Position numbers and translations under genes: made by a program
Assembly: GCA_019649035.1 (NCBI GenBank)
Contig: BMAT01000683.1
Span: 84,924 to 109,197 of the forward strand
Origin: Elysia marginata
Lineage: Eukaryota; Mollusca; Gastropoda; Plakobranchidae
Direction of reading: 5' to 3'
Length of the DNA stretch: 24,274 bases
Part shown: piece by piece, positions 1-11,800 of the stretch
Position numbering within the stretch: the first letter of the stretch is position 1
Layout: each line of letters begins with the position of its first letter
Notes under the pieces: generated by a model
Databases searched by the model: none
What the model saw: the letters and a program-made list of their open reading frames with translations, nothing else
What the model was told of the DNA's origin: nothing

Positions 1-61
1 TTTTCCATACTGCTGAAAATTTTTGGGTTGCGTGTAATTTCTGTTCGTTATCTATTTTCAG

Positions 62-232
62 AACCAAAATTTATGACTATTTTAAAAAATGTGAATATGA
101 CATTTGTTTTGAGAGATTTTACCCCAGTATCATTTGAAATTCCTACTTTGGGCACATCATTACTGGAGGTAGAAACAGAAAGTGTAGGGAATGCTGCTCT
201 AGCAAAAAGAGCAATAAAAATGTTAGATTTAA
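62..232 (+). CDS. ZFYVE28: Candidate internal exon of the LST2-like gene
   Basis: An open stretch follows a good acceptor (pyrimidine-rich tract, then TTTTCAG ending at 61) and ends at a GTAAAG donor at 233. It is 171 nt with phase 1 at both ends. Its final A joins the GT that opens the exon at 808 to give a serine, which is the main support. The readable part contains [18 protein letters not shown], which looks like protein. A second AG at 126-127 could start a shorter exon (128-232) in the same frame and phase. No domain is recognised; in LST2 proteins this middle region is poorly conserved. Confidence 0.5.
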
Positions 233-2830
233 GTAAAGTAGTCATGATCTACCAAATCTTCATACTAAACTGGGTAATCAGTGTATTATCACAGCATTAG
301 TCCTAGTCTTTAAATTGGCATATCCAAACTTTGTGTTTAAAAAATCTGACCTTATCTGTAGAATTCATCATTGTGTGGCCTAAATGAAAACAACTTTGTT
401 TATTGTTTGTAACTTGAATTTTTCTTCTTGTCTTAATTTCTTTTTGCATTTGGTTTTTTGCCTTAATATTTGAAGTGAATATGATAATTAGTTTTAAATC
501 AAGAACAATACATGGCCAGCACAGCAGAACCTATATTGAAAGACAACAGGAGTAACATTGTCAATCAGTATAACAAGAGATGTGAGAACCTTGTTTTCTG
601 TCTAATTGCATCCCTATAAGTTCAAACTATATGAGTCTTTATTAATCTCACCTGGAGAAATTCCTTTCCATGCTCAAGAGTAAGATAGTTGAAAAAGATT
701 ATAATTATGTAAATTCTTGATAAAACAAGAGTTCTTTGTTATTTCTGAATTTCACTGTGTTATGTATATATTATTATAATGTTTGTTTATGTTTTTATTT
801 CTTCTAGGTGTGGCTGACCAACTCCAAACAAATTTTGCTGGTGATTTGCGAAATATTCTGAGATCAGTATTTGATATGAACTGCTCTGAGCCTGTTGATA
901 TCACAGATGGGGATAAATGTAAGGACACCACACCGTTGGGTGCTGCCTATATTGCAATCTCAAATGCATCAAGGAATGCAAGAAGAAACCGCACTGCGAG
1001 CAACCAAAGTCAAGGTAAATAAAGAATGACATGTGTGCGGCTCCCTTTTTATTTTTTAAATTAAAACTGGAATAATGTTAGTTGTGCTAATTTGTGCTTT
1101 ACCAAAACCCTTCTCTTGACACATACAGTAATTTAGCAGGGATGGTTTTGGAGATTTTTTAACGATATTTTTTTAATTCTTTATGTGGTCGAAATGGTAA
1201 TATTGAAAGGGTTCTCAGAAGTGCGTTATGCAGATTGGACTGCACCCCCACCCTCACTCTCCCCCAGCAGAAAGTTCAGGGGTGAAAACAATTATGCACT
1301 GACATCCCTGGTTTAGGGATACAGGCCTTCAAAGTGGACTGGAAACATGCTAATCCTATATAATATATAATGACTTTTAAATTAGCATTTATAAACTACA
1401 ACTTCTTGGTAGGTCAATGGGCAGAGTTTTATGACAACGTTGAAGCTGCAAAGTGTTAAACTTTGTTTTTGAATGATCTTTAAACTTAAAACCCTATTGT
1501 CAGAATACCTAATTTTGCTACCCTGTCACTTTAAAAAAGGCAAACCATGTGAATTATTTGAGATATTGAACTCTAAGAAAAGAAAGATGTTGAGGAAACT
1601 TACTTCTATCAGAAGCATTGATCAATTCCATGTAGAAAATGTGGCAATTGTGAAGGGTTTTCCTGCAGGACAACACATTTAATAATTATACACTGTATGT
1701 CTCACGTCCAGGGTCAATGAGTTGGATGTCACAATTTTTACTTTTAAGAGCTTTGCCTTTTTTAGAGGCACATTTTTTCAAGTTTCCAAACATAAACAAT
1801 GTCATTTAGTTATCAATGTTTTGTCATAAGATACTAAAGTTTTAGTTGATTCAACATAGATCTAGAGAAAAAAAAAGAATTTCTAACTTCCGACCCATTC
1901 AACCTGGAGGCAAGACATACACTCAGTTAAATCATTTTTAAAGTTAGATCAGTAAATGATACTTTCTTTTTCAGGGATGTATAACTAAGTTTTTCAACTT
2001 GTCTGTCATAATGGTAAAAGTTCGTAAATGATGAAAACGTGAAAACGGGCATCTTTTCAATGTGCTTTTATCTTGTTCATGTCTTTGTCAGATTTTGTTT
2101 CCAGTTTTCCATGATATTTTTGTTTTGATTCACTTATAAAAAGAATAATTTTTATTTCTTTTCCAGGACCTCCCATGTGGGTTCCTGATGAAGAATCTAC
2201 GGAGTGTATGTCTTGTCAAGTGCCTTTCTCATTTGTTCGCAGAAGGCATCATTGTCGAAATTGTGGAAAAGTGAGTTTGCTTTTTAAATAATTTTGAAGC
2301 TTTTTATGCTTGTTTTGAGATGTATACATTTAGTTCAGGGTTACATCCCAAGAAGATTCTTAAGCTGTAAAGAATTGCTGTGCTGGCACAAACTTTTCAC
2401 AAATTATTGAAAAGAAAAGATTATAGACTTTCATGAATATTTAAGATGATACCAGCTTTAATATTTAATTTCTTTTCCTGAGGCTTTTGTTACGTGAAGC
2501 AGCATTTGACATCAATGTACACAACTTATAACAGGAATAACATTATCACTTTTTAATGTCATTTTTTAATACTAAGTGAATAAGGATGTTCTGACCTTTT
2601 TTTAATAAAAATGAAACCACTATCTGCTGTTTTTAAAAAATAAAAACACCCTTTAATGCCTTATTTGTCTTTTCTTTATTTTTTTTCTTTTCTACCAGAT
2701 ATTTTGCCACCGTTGTTCCTCTAACTTTGTGCCTTTACCTCATTTTGGACAAGACAAGTGTGTCCGAGTTTGTAATCGTTGTTTCATGTTCCGGGTGACT
2801 CCGTTCACTGTAAGATCGTCTACCCAGTGA
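62..2830 (+). CDS. ZFYVE28: ZFYVE28/LST2-like FYVE protein, 3' part (span of four exons)
   Basis: This span covers the last four visible exons of a plus-strand gene whose product ends in a FYVE zinc finger. The coding segments are 62-232, 808-1014, 2167-2270 and 2699-2830. All junctions use GT/AG and keep the reading frame (phases 1, 1 and 0). The FYVE domain occupies the last two exons and shows [14 protein letters not shown] and RVC, with eight metal-binding cysteines in four CxxC-type pairs. A C-terminal FYVE followed within a few residues by a VTPF tail is the arrangement of lateral signaling target protein 2 (LST2, human ZFYVE28). From family knowledge, that protein binds PI3P on early endosomes and limits EGFR signalling, under control of monoubiquitination. 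The N-terminal part of the gene lies before this window. Assignment to LST2 rather than another FYVE protein rests on the domain position and tail. Confidence 0.8.
233..807 (+). other. Intron of the LST2-like gene
   Basis: This is AT-rich intronic sequence between a GTAAAG donor and a TTTATTTCTTCTAG acceptor. No further feature is seen in it. Confidence 0.5.
808..1014 (+). CDS. ZFYVE28: LST2-like gene exon upstream of the FYVE domain
   Basis: This 207-nt exon lies between a T-rich acceptor (CTTCTAG at 801-807) and a GTAAAT donor at 1015. It encodes about 69 residues. They begin with an amphipathic, probably helical stretch ([19 protein letters not shown]), then an acidic and polar linker, then a basic stretch ([17 protein letters not shown]) just before the FYVE exon. 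LST2 homologues carry a similar hydrophobic helix a short distance before the FYVE finger. The exon starts with two bases of a split codon and ends with one (a G that joins GA at 2167 to make glycine), so both junctions stay in frame. Confidence 0.8.
1015..2166 (+). other. Intron of the LST2-like gene
   Basis: This intron runs from the GTAAAT donor to the TTTCTTTTCCAG acceptor. It contains a locally C-rich patch at about 1238-1268 and a 69-codon open frame (1473-1682) that has no splice-site or protein support. No repeat boundary could be defined. Confidence 0.7.
2167..2270 (+). CDS. ZFYVE28: FYVE domain exon 1
   Basis: This 104-nt exon encodes the first half of the FYVE finger. The WVPD tetrad (the WxxD signature) comes early, then a CxxC pair, then [10 protein letters not shown], which is the basic PI3P-binding motif plus the next two cysteines. 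The acceptor is a strong pyrimidine tract ending TTCCAG, and the donor is GTGAGT at 2271. The exon ends on a complete lysine codon (phase 0), so the next exon starts in frame at 2699. These are the characteristic motifs of PI3P-binding endosomal FYVE domains, and no key residue is missing. Confidence 0.93.
2271..2698 (+). other. Intron inside the FYVE domain
   Basis: This is a 428-bp AT-rich intron that starts GTGAGT and ends in a very T-rich acceptor (TTTTTTTTCTTTTCTACCAG). It splits the FYVE finger between its second and third cysteine pairs. Nothing else is seen in it. Confidence 0.85.
2699..2830 (+). CDS. ZFYVE28: FYVE domain exon 2 and C-terminus
   Basis: This exon completes the FYVE finger with the FCHRC pair, a LPHFGQ turn, and RVC followed by NRC, giving eight zinc ligands in total with the previous exon. 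After FRVTPFT only six more residues (VRSSTQ) precede a TGA at 2828-2830. A FYVE domain ending within about ten residues of the C-terminus is typical of LST2. A GTAAGA sequence directly after the VTPFT codons (2810-2815) could act as a splice donor, so the last six residues may be read only in transcripts that do not splice there. Confidence 0.88.
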   Translation: MFCHRCSSNFVPLPHFGQDKCVRVCNRCFMFRVTPFTVRSSTQ

Positions 2831-5800
2831 AAGGCTTGTGCAACATTCTTGACTATTTCCAAGCCTTGCACTATGTTTTTCTTTCTTTTTTTTTTTAAGT
2901 CAAGGTATGTTATCAATGACTTCAAATTTATGTCAGCAATTTATGAATTGTCTGGGGAAAAAGTGGAATCTAAATTTTCATTTGATAATTTCTCTGTGTG
3001 ATTTAAAAATCAGTATTTATGATCACTCGATTTTATTTTATCTCTCGATTCACACTTAAATCAATAGGAAAACTTAGGAAATTCTAAATTTTTAGTTATA
3101 TTACTTAATCTAACATGGCTTTTTTAAGCCCTTTTATTGAATATTTTAGATTTGGTTGTATTGCCAAGTCTTGCCATTTCCAGCATCATTGTACAGTTGA
3201 ATCTGCTTAGCTTTGAGGTTTTTGTTTGTTTCTTTTTTTTGTAGTAAATAGCAATTTTGATTAAATAAATTAGAGGAGTCTTTGCATCAGTCCAAATAAT
3301 TTGACGCCAGAAATATGAATTTGAAGCAATACTATTTGAAAATGAGTTTTTCTCTCATTTTTTTTCTCTTGTTGCTTTAAGAATTTTGAAATTAGTAGAA
3401 AATCTATAGAAAATTGAGATGGCTATACTCTATTGAAGCTTGTAACATGCTATTTATTAATCATGAAAGTTGCAACAGTTGACTCATTTTAGCTGATCAC
3501 AACTTATATCAAAACAAAGGTCAATTTAGAATAGGTTTAAGTGATTAATGATCACAGTTTAAAAGAGAAAAAAAATCTGTCAGGTTTTTCAAAAACAATT
3601 TAAAGGTTTTATACTGAGGCATATTGGCCACATTTTTGGGAAGGAAAAAACTTGACTCTTAAGGGAATAACCCTCAATACTCCATGTTTCCTGATTTGAA
3701 AAAAAAAGGAAAAGAAAAGAAAGATTAGCTTTAAAGAAACAAATATACAATTATTACAGGAGTTTAATTATTATTTTTACGTTTAGATTTGCATTAGGCC
3801 CAAAAGGTGTTCTAATTTAATAGTTCTGAACGACTTGATTTCTTCCTTTTTTTTCTCAATTACTTGTAATCAAACAGCAATTTGCACTGCATTCTTGCTC
3901 AAATTATTTGGGCTTCAATGCGCATAGTAACATTTTTACATAGGTTAGATTTACAGCAAGTGTAATTTTGAGGTTACCCACCATCATAATTTTCATACCT
4001 GTCCCTTTTTTGTTGTCTTGATTCCCAAAAATATCCACATTCAAATAAAATAGGTAATGCAGTTTCTTTTATTTTTTAGGTACTTGTTTATTAGAAGTGT
4101 GAAGAATAAGTATATGGATGTAAGTTTTCCAATTTTTTCAGGAATTCCAATTTTTTCCAAAAAATTCCTGCATTTTCATTAGCTCAAAAGCAGGAAAGCC
4201 AATCAAAAGGTTAAGAAAACCACTAAGGTTTACATATTTGGGCTTGCACAGCTATGAATTTTTATATGATAGAAAAACCAAGTGATGGAAGGTGTTGTTT
4301 GAAAAGAGCTCTAAAAAGTAAAAACAGATCTAAAATATCAGTTCCAGGTGCCACGCTTTATAGATGTCTCGAAAGTTTCCTGCTCTTTGTGAGAAAGCTC
4401 CTTGCATCCTTGAATGTAACCTTTAAAAAAAAAGTTAATTTATTCATATACTCTGTATCCAGATATGGGAGTTTGGGATACTTGGAAATGGCAAGAAAGC
4501 AGTTGAAAATTGTACTTTTATGAAACTTTACAGGTTTTATTGCCCTTAAACTCGTAATTCTGACATCTGACTTATTTTAACTGTGGCAGATAATTCTATT
4601 TACATAGTCAAATCTCTAGGAGTTTTCACCTTTCTTTTTTTAACAAGCATTGTAAATTATGTTGGCTGTGTGAATATAAACAAGATGTATATTAATCAAA
4701 TAAGGGTAACTATTTACCTAAGCCTAAAGTTTGTATTGCTTAAGATGTATCTTTATGCTGTCACACCTTGACAATTAAAAATTGCTGGGAATATTTTTTA
4801 TTTACATTTTCTTTGAACTTTTTATCACATAGTTTTTACTTTGATTTATGCCATACATTTTTCATCTGGATATGTTCCATTGTAAAGCCCTATTTTTTAC
4901 AATTAGGTCAACATTTTTTGTGAGCTGTAATGAAAGATTCAAGTTGTTTATTATTAATCTTGCAACAAATCACATTATATTATTGAAATTGGTGTTGATT
5001 TTTTAATTTTTATGTTCTCAGCATTCTTTTTTAAAAGAATTTTTCTGTTGTTTTTTTAACTGACAGTATGCTTTTGTGTAAGGTTTAGGTTGGCTTCACT
5101 TTCTCATTCAGCCATACCACCCCTCGTTCTTATTCTATCAGCATCAACCTATTTTATCACCCAGTTTATTTCTTCTCTACTCATCATCGCTTTAGGTTGT
5201 TCATGTGGTCATTTTTATATGAAAGGCTCACAATACAGAAGACTGTTTCATAAAGATTTTTACTTAAACATTTTGTTTTGCCATCTACTTGGTTTTTTTT
5301 TCAGTTCTTCAAATGTATTTTTTTTTCAGTATACAACACTCTTCGTTTTGTTGCCTCTGCAGTTGATGATAAAATATATAAGTTTCTATGCATATTTTTG
5401 TGAAAACTATGGTGTACTTATCAAATATTCATTTTAAAGATTTTAATGACTTTTTAAGAGTAAAAAGGGAATCAATGTTATTTACTAAAGGGCAATTCAT
5501 GTATAAAATTGTGATTGGCAAATGTGCACATTTTTTTTTTCATTTTCAAATAAAGCCCTTTTTTCTTTCCATCTTATGCAGCAAAAAATCAAATTGTTAT
5601 GTACAGCTATCATTTTGTAATTTCTGAGACCAGTATTTGTAGGAGGGGGCATTTGGAAACTAATTTTAAAATTGGTTTATCATTTTTGTTGTAAATCATT
5701 GAATTTTATACAAAAATTTATCACTTTTTTTTTTTTTACTTTTAAACATAGTTGCTAGCTTGATCAATCCATTATAGCCAACAATGTTTCAGTGAATTTA

Positions 5801-6024
5801 TACCCTTTCGCAAGAAAGTTCTGTCAAACTGAGCCGTCAAGTCATTGACTTCATAAAGATGGGCTTTATCTGTGAAACAGTTCTAGTCTGCTCAGTGGCA
5901 TTTGGAAGGACTGAAGAGACATTATTCACAAGGAATGGAATCAGGACAATTGTAATATTTCCCAAACATAACACTTAAAACAGTTTTTAGTCAAAAATGA
6001 TGTAACGGACGTTGCACTATCATG
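2831..6024 (+). other. Probable LST2 3' UTR or downstream non-coding sequence
   Basis: This is T-rich sequence on the gene strand with no convincing exon. Open frames at 4254-4523 and 5090-5437 are low-complexity and lack splice or motif support. Several AATAAA hexamers occur (for example near 4045 and 5550). A small inverted repeat (CAGGAATT ... AATTCCTG) lies at 4139-4170. How much of this stretch is UTR cannot be told from sequence alone. Confidence 0.4.
4139..4170. repeat. Short inverted repeat
   Basis: Perfect 8-bp arms (CAGGAATT and AATTCCTG) flank an AT-rich centre that can itself pair (AATTTTTT with AAAAAATT). A copy of TTCCAATTTTTTC lies just upstream at about 4127-4139. It may be no more than a slippage product in AT-rich DNA. 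Confidence 0.5.
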
Positions 6025-6267
6025 CTAGTAACGCCCTGAGCCAAAAGCCCTATCTAGTAAGTTTACCAAAAATCGCAGAATAACTGCAAAATTTATGCCT
6101 CTGTCCCCCAGATATAAAGGACAACAAGAATGGTAGTCGTTTTTTTTTATTCTAACGCACCTATCCATTCTGATGGGCGTGTAAGTGCAATCCATGTTGT
6201 CACCACATGTATAGGATAATCTGGTGTATGCTCCTTCTTTAAGGCTAGTGTGGCCTCCTTTAAACAA
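6025..6267 (-). pseudogene. Decayed PIF/Harbinger (HARBI1-like) transposase fragment
   Basis: An 80-codon minus-strand frame lies in a patch that is visibly less AT-rich than its flanks. At residues 26-57 it resembles the conserved block of PIF/Harbinger nucleases. DCTYTPI at 26-32 stands for the family's DGTH-type strand, NDYHS at 43-47 for the NRKGxHS motif, and DRG at 55-57 for the CDxRG turn. The spacing (20 residues from D26 to H46, 8 from S47 to D55) fits the family as remembered. An adjacent frame just upstream (from about 6281) reads IIGEVCLKEATLAL, which may be the preceding segment displaced by a frameshift. The rest of the nuclease, the MYB-like partner and the terminal repeats are not seen. 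It is best read as a fossil, though a chance frame is possible. Confidence 0.45.
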
Positions 6268-8113
6268 ACTTCACCAATGATTTACTTGCTTTTTGCTCAT
6301 AGTGTTCTCAACGTATATGGAGATAGTTTCTTTACAAAGTTCAGTTAAATTTATTCCTTTTGCCTGAAAATTTAGTTAATAAGTAGTGATAATTTTCACA
6401 TAGGTTCCTGAACAGCTTTTGCACCAACAAGTCTTTGTCAAACATGTCTTTACTCAAAGAAACAACATTGTTTAAAAAAAATGAAATTTGAACAAGTGTG
6501 TCCTCAAGTGTAAGATTTTAGTATGAGAAGAATATTTATGCGCCAAATAATGTTATGGTTTGATCATGTTGGCTCAAAAGGGATTTCTTTGTACAATGAA
6601 AATAACTTATCATATGCTTTTTTTTTTTTAAATAAAAATTAAAAACTGAACATTTGTTTTGCTCATTAAGTTCTCCATCTGTGAGTTCAAAAATTTTTTT
6701 TTTTTTTTGTAGATGTTTTTAAATACACAAAATCTATTGTCAAAATTTTTTCTTTTATTTTTTTTGTCTCATGATTTTAATGTGAAGTTTTTTTTTAATA
6801 TATTGTTTATATGGCATTTTACCATTTCTTATTCATATTTTATTACACCATTCAGCTTTTTATTGTGATTCTCTCCTTTCCTGATGCCTCTTGAATGAAT
6901 TCACACATTTTATATAATGACATTGATATTCTTAAAATATTCTTGTATTTTTACGCTGTAAATTCTTTATAACAATAAAGCGCAAAATGCATTATTATTT
7001 TTCATTAGTAAGTGCTTTTGTTTTTGTTGCTTTTTGAGAGGATTGAATACAGGATCAGCTGCTAAGTAGATAAAGTGCTAACAAATTTTCAACACATTTT
7101 TCAAAACTTGATCAATTAACACTGAGAGGACCTATGTATTCACATCAACTTCAGGAGTCAAATAAGGACCTTGGAGAAACATCTGTTTTTGCTAAATTAT
7201 TCTCCCCCTTCAGTGTTTAGGCTTTGAATTATATTATCAATGTTGGGAGATCAAAGATTTATTGGACAAAAATAAATTTTCAAAGAATATTTTTCCGGTT
7301 CGGTTGGGACATTCTGCTTCTACTTGTTTAGAAAAAATGTCAAAATATTTAAGGTATGGCGTAAATAGGAGAGCATTGTAATGGAAATGTATTTTTTTTT
7401 CTTCAATTAAAAAAAAAAGACATTTTTTGAAAATTGTTATTTAGAAAAAAAAAAGAAACAAAACCATTTTCAAATTCACTGTTAATTACTTAAACAAAAT
7501 AAACCCTCACATGATGAATTTATTTTTCTTTTTTCATACATTTTATTACATGATATTTTAGCATTCCAAATACATTTTGAGGCAATTAAAACAGATGAGT
7601 ACAAAATAAAACTATTTTTCACACTATCACTACAAATAGAATAAACTTATCAAACACATTCATACTACAGCTAGAAAAAAGACCACCTGAAATACAGAAA
7701 CAAAACCAAAAATGATGATGATATGGACAAAATGTGCTTTTTTATTGGTTTTATTTTTACCAAATGCAAGCTGACTAAGATAAATATTGTAAGAATTTTT
7801 AGTGCTCTAAATTTTTCTGTATTTCAAGATGTTTTACTTCAAAGCTTGTATGAAAAAAGTTCGTCATAGAGCAAATCTTTGGGTTTAAAGAGCTTTAACT
7901 CAAAATCCGTGAGGGCAACTTGTGCCAGATTTCCTCTGCATGTCTCACAAATACATTACATGTATCCAGTTTGTCCACCGCTCATTATCTATATTTTATG
8001 TACCAACCTTTGAGTGCAGCTGATCAGTCTTTAAAAAAGAGATAATGTCTCTAACTGTCAAAGAGAGGAAAAAATGTGTTGCAATAATTTATTTTCAAGT
8101 CTTTGAGAAAGCT
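6268..8113. other. Intergenic AT-rich stretch
   Basis: This stretch has homopolymer T and A tracts, with no supported exon and no repeat boundary. A TTTTATT motif near 7540 could serve as a minus-strand AATAAA, but no transcript ending there is evident. Confidence 0.4.
6974..6979 (+). terminator. Candidate poly(A) signal for the LST2-like gene
   Basis: A canonical AATAAA is followed about 35-60 nt later by a GT/T-rich stretch (TGCTTTTGTTTTTGTTGC), the usual downstream element. Beyond roughly 7.4 kb the plus strand changes from T-rich to A-rich, so this is a reasonable 3' end. Other AATAAA copies between 3 and 7 kb are alternatives. Confidence 0.35.
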
Positions 8114-8128
8114 TTAACCCCCACCAAA

Positions 8129-8185
8129 CCGGATTCCCGGTATACTGGGAATAGGTTAAACTACTCACTACCGGATTCCCAGTAT
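8129..8185. repeat. Palindrome and direct repeat pair
   Basis: ATTCCCGGTATACTGGGAAT (8133-8152) is a 20-bp palindrome with one mismatched pair. The segment CCGGATTCCCGGTAT (8129-8143) recurs 42 bp later as CCGGATTCCCAGTAT (8171-8185), differing at one base. It stands out against the AT-rich background and sits near the left end of the possible piggyBac-like patch. Confidence 0.7.
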
Positions 8186-8538
8186 TCAGAGGTGTATTAA
8201 AAAACGTTTGTCATGGTCTAAAATTAATCGGCCAATCACTGGACTTTTCCTGTTCACATGAGCTCAGATATTTACAAATGGCTTCCCCGCATAATTTGAT
8301 TGTGTTTTCGCTGTGGTTTTGGATATTTTGACTAATTTTTCACTATGAAGTGAGTGCTGGAGCAACCAGGGCTGTTGTCAGGAAAACGACAACAAAGGTT
8401 GTTTTCAAGAAACTATGTCTTTGCAGCAAATCATTGATTCTGAAACGTGAATTCGATCAGGAATACCCCTAGATCTATAGTGATAAATTTATAGTGAAAG
8501 GGATTTATATCTAAACATCTATGAGACCATTGATAGTT

Positions 8539-8592
8539 CTAGACCTAGATCTAGTTCTACAGAAGAACCTAGATCTAGATCTGAGGATCTAG
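8539..8592. repeat. CTAGATCT-rich inverted repeat
   Basis: Tandem and inverted copies of the self-complementary unit AGATCTAG are found here. CTAGATCTAGTTCT and AGAACCTAGATCTAG form the arms of a hairpin with a short loop around 8560. More copies lie nearby, for example at 8469-8475 and 8585-8592. Confidence 0.6.
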
Positions 8593-8820
8593 GTGGTGGA
8601 AGAGATAGGCCTAGACTAATTGAAGAAAATTTATAAGGCGGATAGGCAGAGACCTTTACTAAGCCAGCATCTAGCTTTACTGTGTTTCTAAGGATTGGAA
8701 GTGTAAACATTCCTAAAGAAGTAAGTGCAGGCATTCAGTTTCTACAAATTCAGCTGTTTTGCTCAGGAGCCCAGGTGGGAGGGGTTGTCAGCTGCAGGGG
8801 CAGAGGGCTGAGAGGGTTAA

Positions 8821-11800
8821 GTCATTTCTGAGTAGTTGTAGAAGGCTCTTTGGCATCTTTTTATTTTTTATTTTTTTTTGGTTAAATTGCATCATAAAGA
8901 TTTGACTTCAATCGTTTTTTAAAAATGGAACTAAGTATACATATTTTTTACACTGCCTGACCTCTTTGCTTAGAAGACTTCACAACTTAGTAAACCCTAA
9001 ACAAGAAAAGCTCCATTTTGATCCTTATTTTCATACTTTTCCCTATGAATCTCCACTACTTTTCTTTAAATAAGTTGAGGATACTTATTCAGCACAAAGT
9101 CTGGGCAGGAAATAGTAAAAAAGGTGGCAAATTTTAAACAAGTGAATTAATAAAAAAAAACTGAAACTAAAAACTCCAAATTTGTTGGCCCTTGCAAATT
9201 TATAAAGGTACTGATGCTATTTTGTTTTGTTTTTTTTTTAGCTAATATGCGAAGACACCATGCTTAACATGTTCAAATTCTACCATAAACAATAGGTAGC
9301 TGGCCTACTGTGTTCACAATTAGGTTTGAAAAAAAATGACTTTCACATTTGAGGACACTATGAAGGCTTATGTGGATAAATGAAACCTGCCTCACAACCA
9401 ATGCAAACGAGTTGCATGTCGCAAAATTTACATACCAAGGCGTCAATGTTTTCTGAACTTTCAAATTGTTAAAAATTGCATAAAAATATGAAAGTTTTGT
9501 GGAATCCTTTTGATTTAAAATATAGAAACAAATTGGAAAAAAAACAAACTACTTTTAAATGGAAATTTCTCAAGTTAAAATTTCCTGGTTGCAAGACAGA
9601 TCCATTTCAAATTTAAGAAAATATTCAAATTTTTTTTTCTCTTCTTCCCTTATGTAGGCCTACAAGACGAAAAAAAAACCAACTTAATGTTATTACCCAT
9701 AGGAAAATCCAAAACATTTAGCCACCTTCATATATGTGTACAGTACAGAACTTGGTTTGTACATGGCCGGGACTAGAATTGATTCTTCAACTTTTAATGA
9801 AATAAAACACTGCTTTTGTATGATGCCAATGTTTTTATCATGAAACATATTACAGGTATGGCCAGAAAAAAAGGGCTATATTTTGGGAAGATGAATCATT
9901 CTACACACCCATTTGTCCAAAAAAAAAAATACGAATATCATTCACATTGCCCTCAGTATATTGTATACCTGCATACTAATGACTGGGAAATATAAAATAG
10001 CTAAAATGCAAGCAGTGATTTTTAATTTTTTGCAGTTTATGTAATTTTTTTTTCTGCATTATTTTGATTCAAACTGTTTGAACCCCCCAAAAAAATGCTT
10101 ACACACTGAAAATTTTGCATGAATCTTGTCATATCACAATTGAGTCTGAAAAATTCTCACATTATATTTTCATTCCACTTTTTGCTATTTTTAGAAAGCA
10201 GCTCATTCAATAGAGAAAAAAAAAAGAAAGAACAAATCCTGCAGTTAAACCAAATATAAGGAACACTTATCTCATCAAATAATTTAATATGCCAGGTAAA
10301 AAAGCTTGATAAAACAATTTTCATTACCGGTACACAATAACAATAAAATAAAAATGGTGATAACAAGGAGAACTTCATCATCACCACCATTAAAATTCAA
10401 AATTATACGTAAAAAAAATAAAATAACATTGCTACTTGAGTTTAAAAAAGTAAAGCAACATCTAACATTTACACAGTTTAAGTACAATTACCACTAGTAA
10501 AATCATTGCTTGAATCCCATTTTCAGTTAAAACAAACTTTGCATCTTATTTTTTTTTCTATATAGAAACAACCAAAGAAATTCATGCCAATTTAGACTAT
10601 ATATCTCATTACTATTAACAAGGCACAGCAAAGACATCAGTTCAAGCACTATTGAGAAAATAGACTCTCATAATTATATTTATGAAAAGCAATAATGTCT
10701 CAAGTTTTTTTAAGATAAGCTCAAGAAAGCATATTTCACACCACCTCCCATTCTATTCACATTGAGATTCAGACAAGGAACTCTAAGGAATAAAGAAATA
10801 ATATTTTTTAAAATTTACAGGTTTCAACCATACAAGCACAAAAGAAAAAAAACAAACATGAATCCATGAAGGGAAGAAAATTTATAGGGTAAAATGTGTT
10901 TCAAACACCTTACCTTCAGCTACCAAACAATCTTTGTATCACATTAGATATTATTGTATGCGCAAAGTTGTTTGGTTGTTTTGTTGTTTTGTTTTTTTTT
11001 TAAATGGTTAAAACTTGTTCGTAGCAACATTCTTAAAATTTTAAATGTATGTACTGAATATTGATTATGAAATCCCTAAACTGTAATTTAAATGTCTTTT
11101 CACTATATCTCAAATAAGTTGATTCAATGCTTAGATTTTAAAAAGAGGATATACACCATAAAATATAACAAAACTGTAATTTTTTAAAACAGACATTAAT
11201 CAATATTGCAGGTAGAATAAAACTTGCCGATTTTTTTCAAACATGTACCTTTTTAGCACTAAACAAAACCAATAAATCCTATAATTGTTTTAAACAGTTT
11301 CTTTCAATAGAAAGACAGAAAAAAAAACTACAATGCTATTTGTAAATCAGCAGCATCCTTATTTCCCTAGGTTAAAAGCAAGTAATAAAAATTCAACAAA
11401 AAATTAAATCATTCCGTATTTGGTTTAAAAAACACAACATATGTAATGGATGTGTTACAAAACAAAAGTATACTTAATGCTAAGTGTTGATTTGAAAAAA
11501 ATAAATGAAAAGGCAAAAGGCACTTGCTTTAATATTTGCTAAAGCCAAAAAAAAAAAAGACTGTATAGATATCAGGCTTTTTTTAAAGGTCTTTTTCTAA
11601 AAATAAAAAAAAAAGCAGACTTTGGTGTGATTGACTTTAAGGTGTGTGTGATGGTGTTTGTGTGAGATGAATATCATCATCAACCTCTCCCTCAAGCAAA
11701 AGAATAACAGCAGTATATTACAACATTGTAAAACCTTCATACTAAAGTGATGGAGATTTAATCAATAGTACAGTAGTAAAATCACAAATTTAGAAATAAT

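Larger units (their letters stand above)
8114..8820. mobile_element. Possible degenerate piggyBac-like element
   Basis: The stretch begins with TTAACCC (8114-8120) and ends with GGGTTAA (8814-8820), so both ends start TTAACCC read inward, as in many piggyBac-like elements. Beyond that the terminal sequences do not match well (CCCACC against TCTCAG). The interior is less AT-rich than its flanks. It includes a plus-strand frame at 8526-8636 with a Ser/Arg/Glu-rich peptide (for example SSSTEEPRSRSEDL). Polar, acidic N-termini occur in piggyBac transposases, but this alone is weak. No catalytic domain is visible. Confidence 0.25.

Noticed and set aside
5090..5437. 115-codon plus-strand open frame with hydrophobic stretches
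   Set aside because: The hydrophobicity comes from T-rich DNA (Phe, Leu and Ile codons). It has no motif or splice support.
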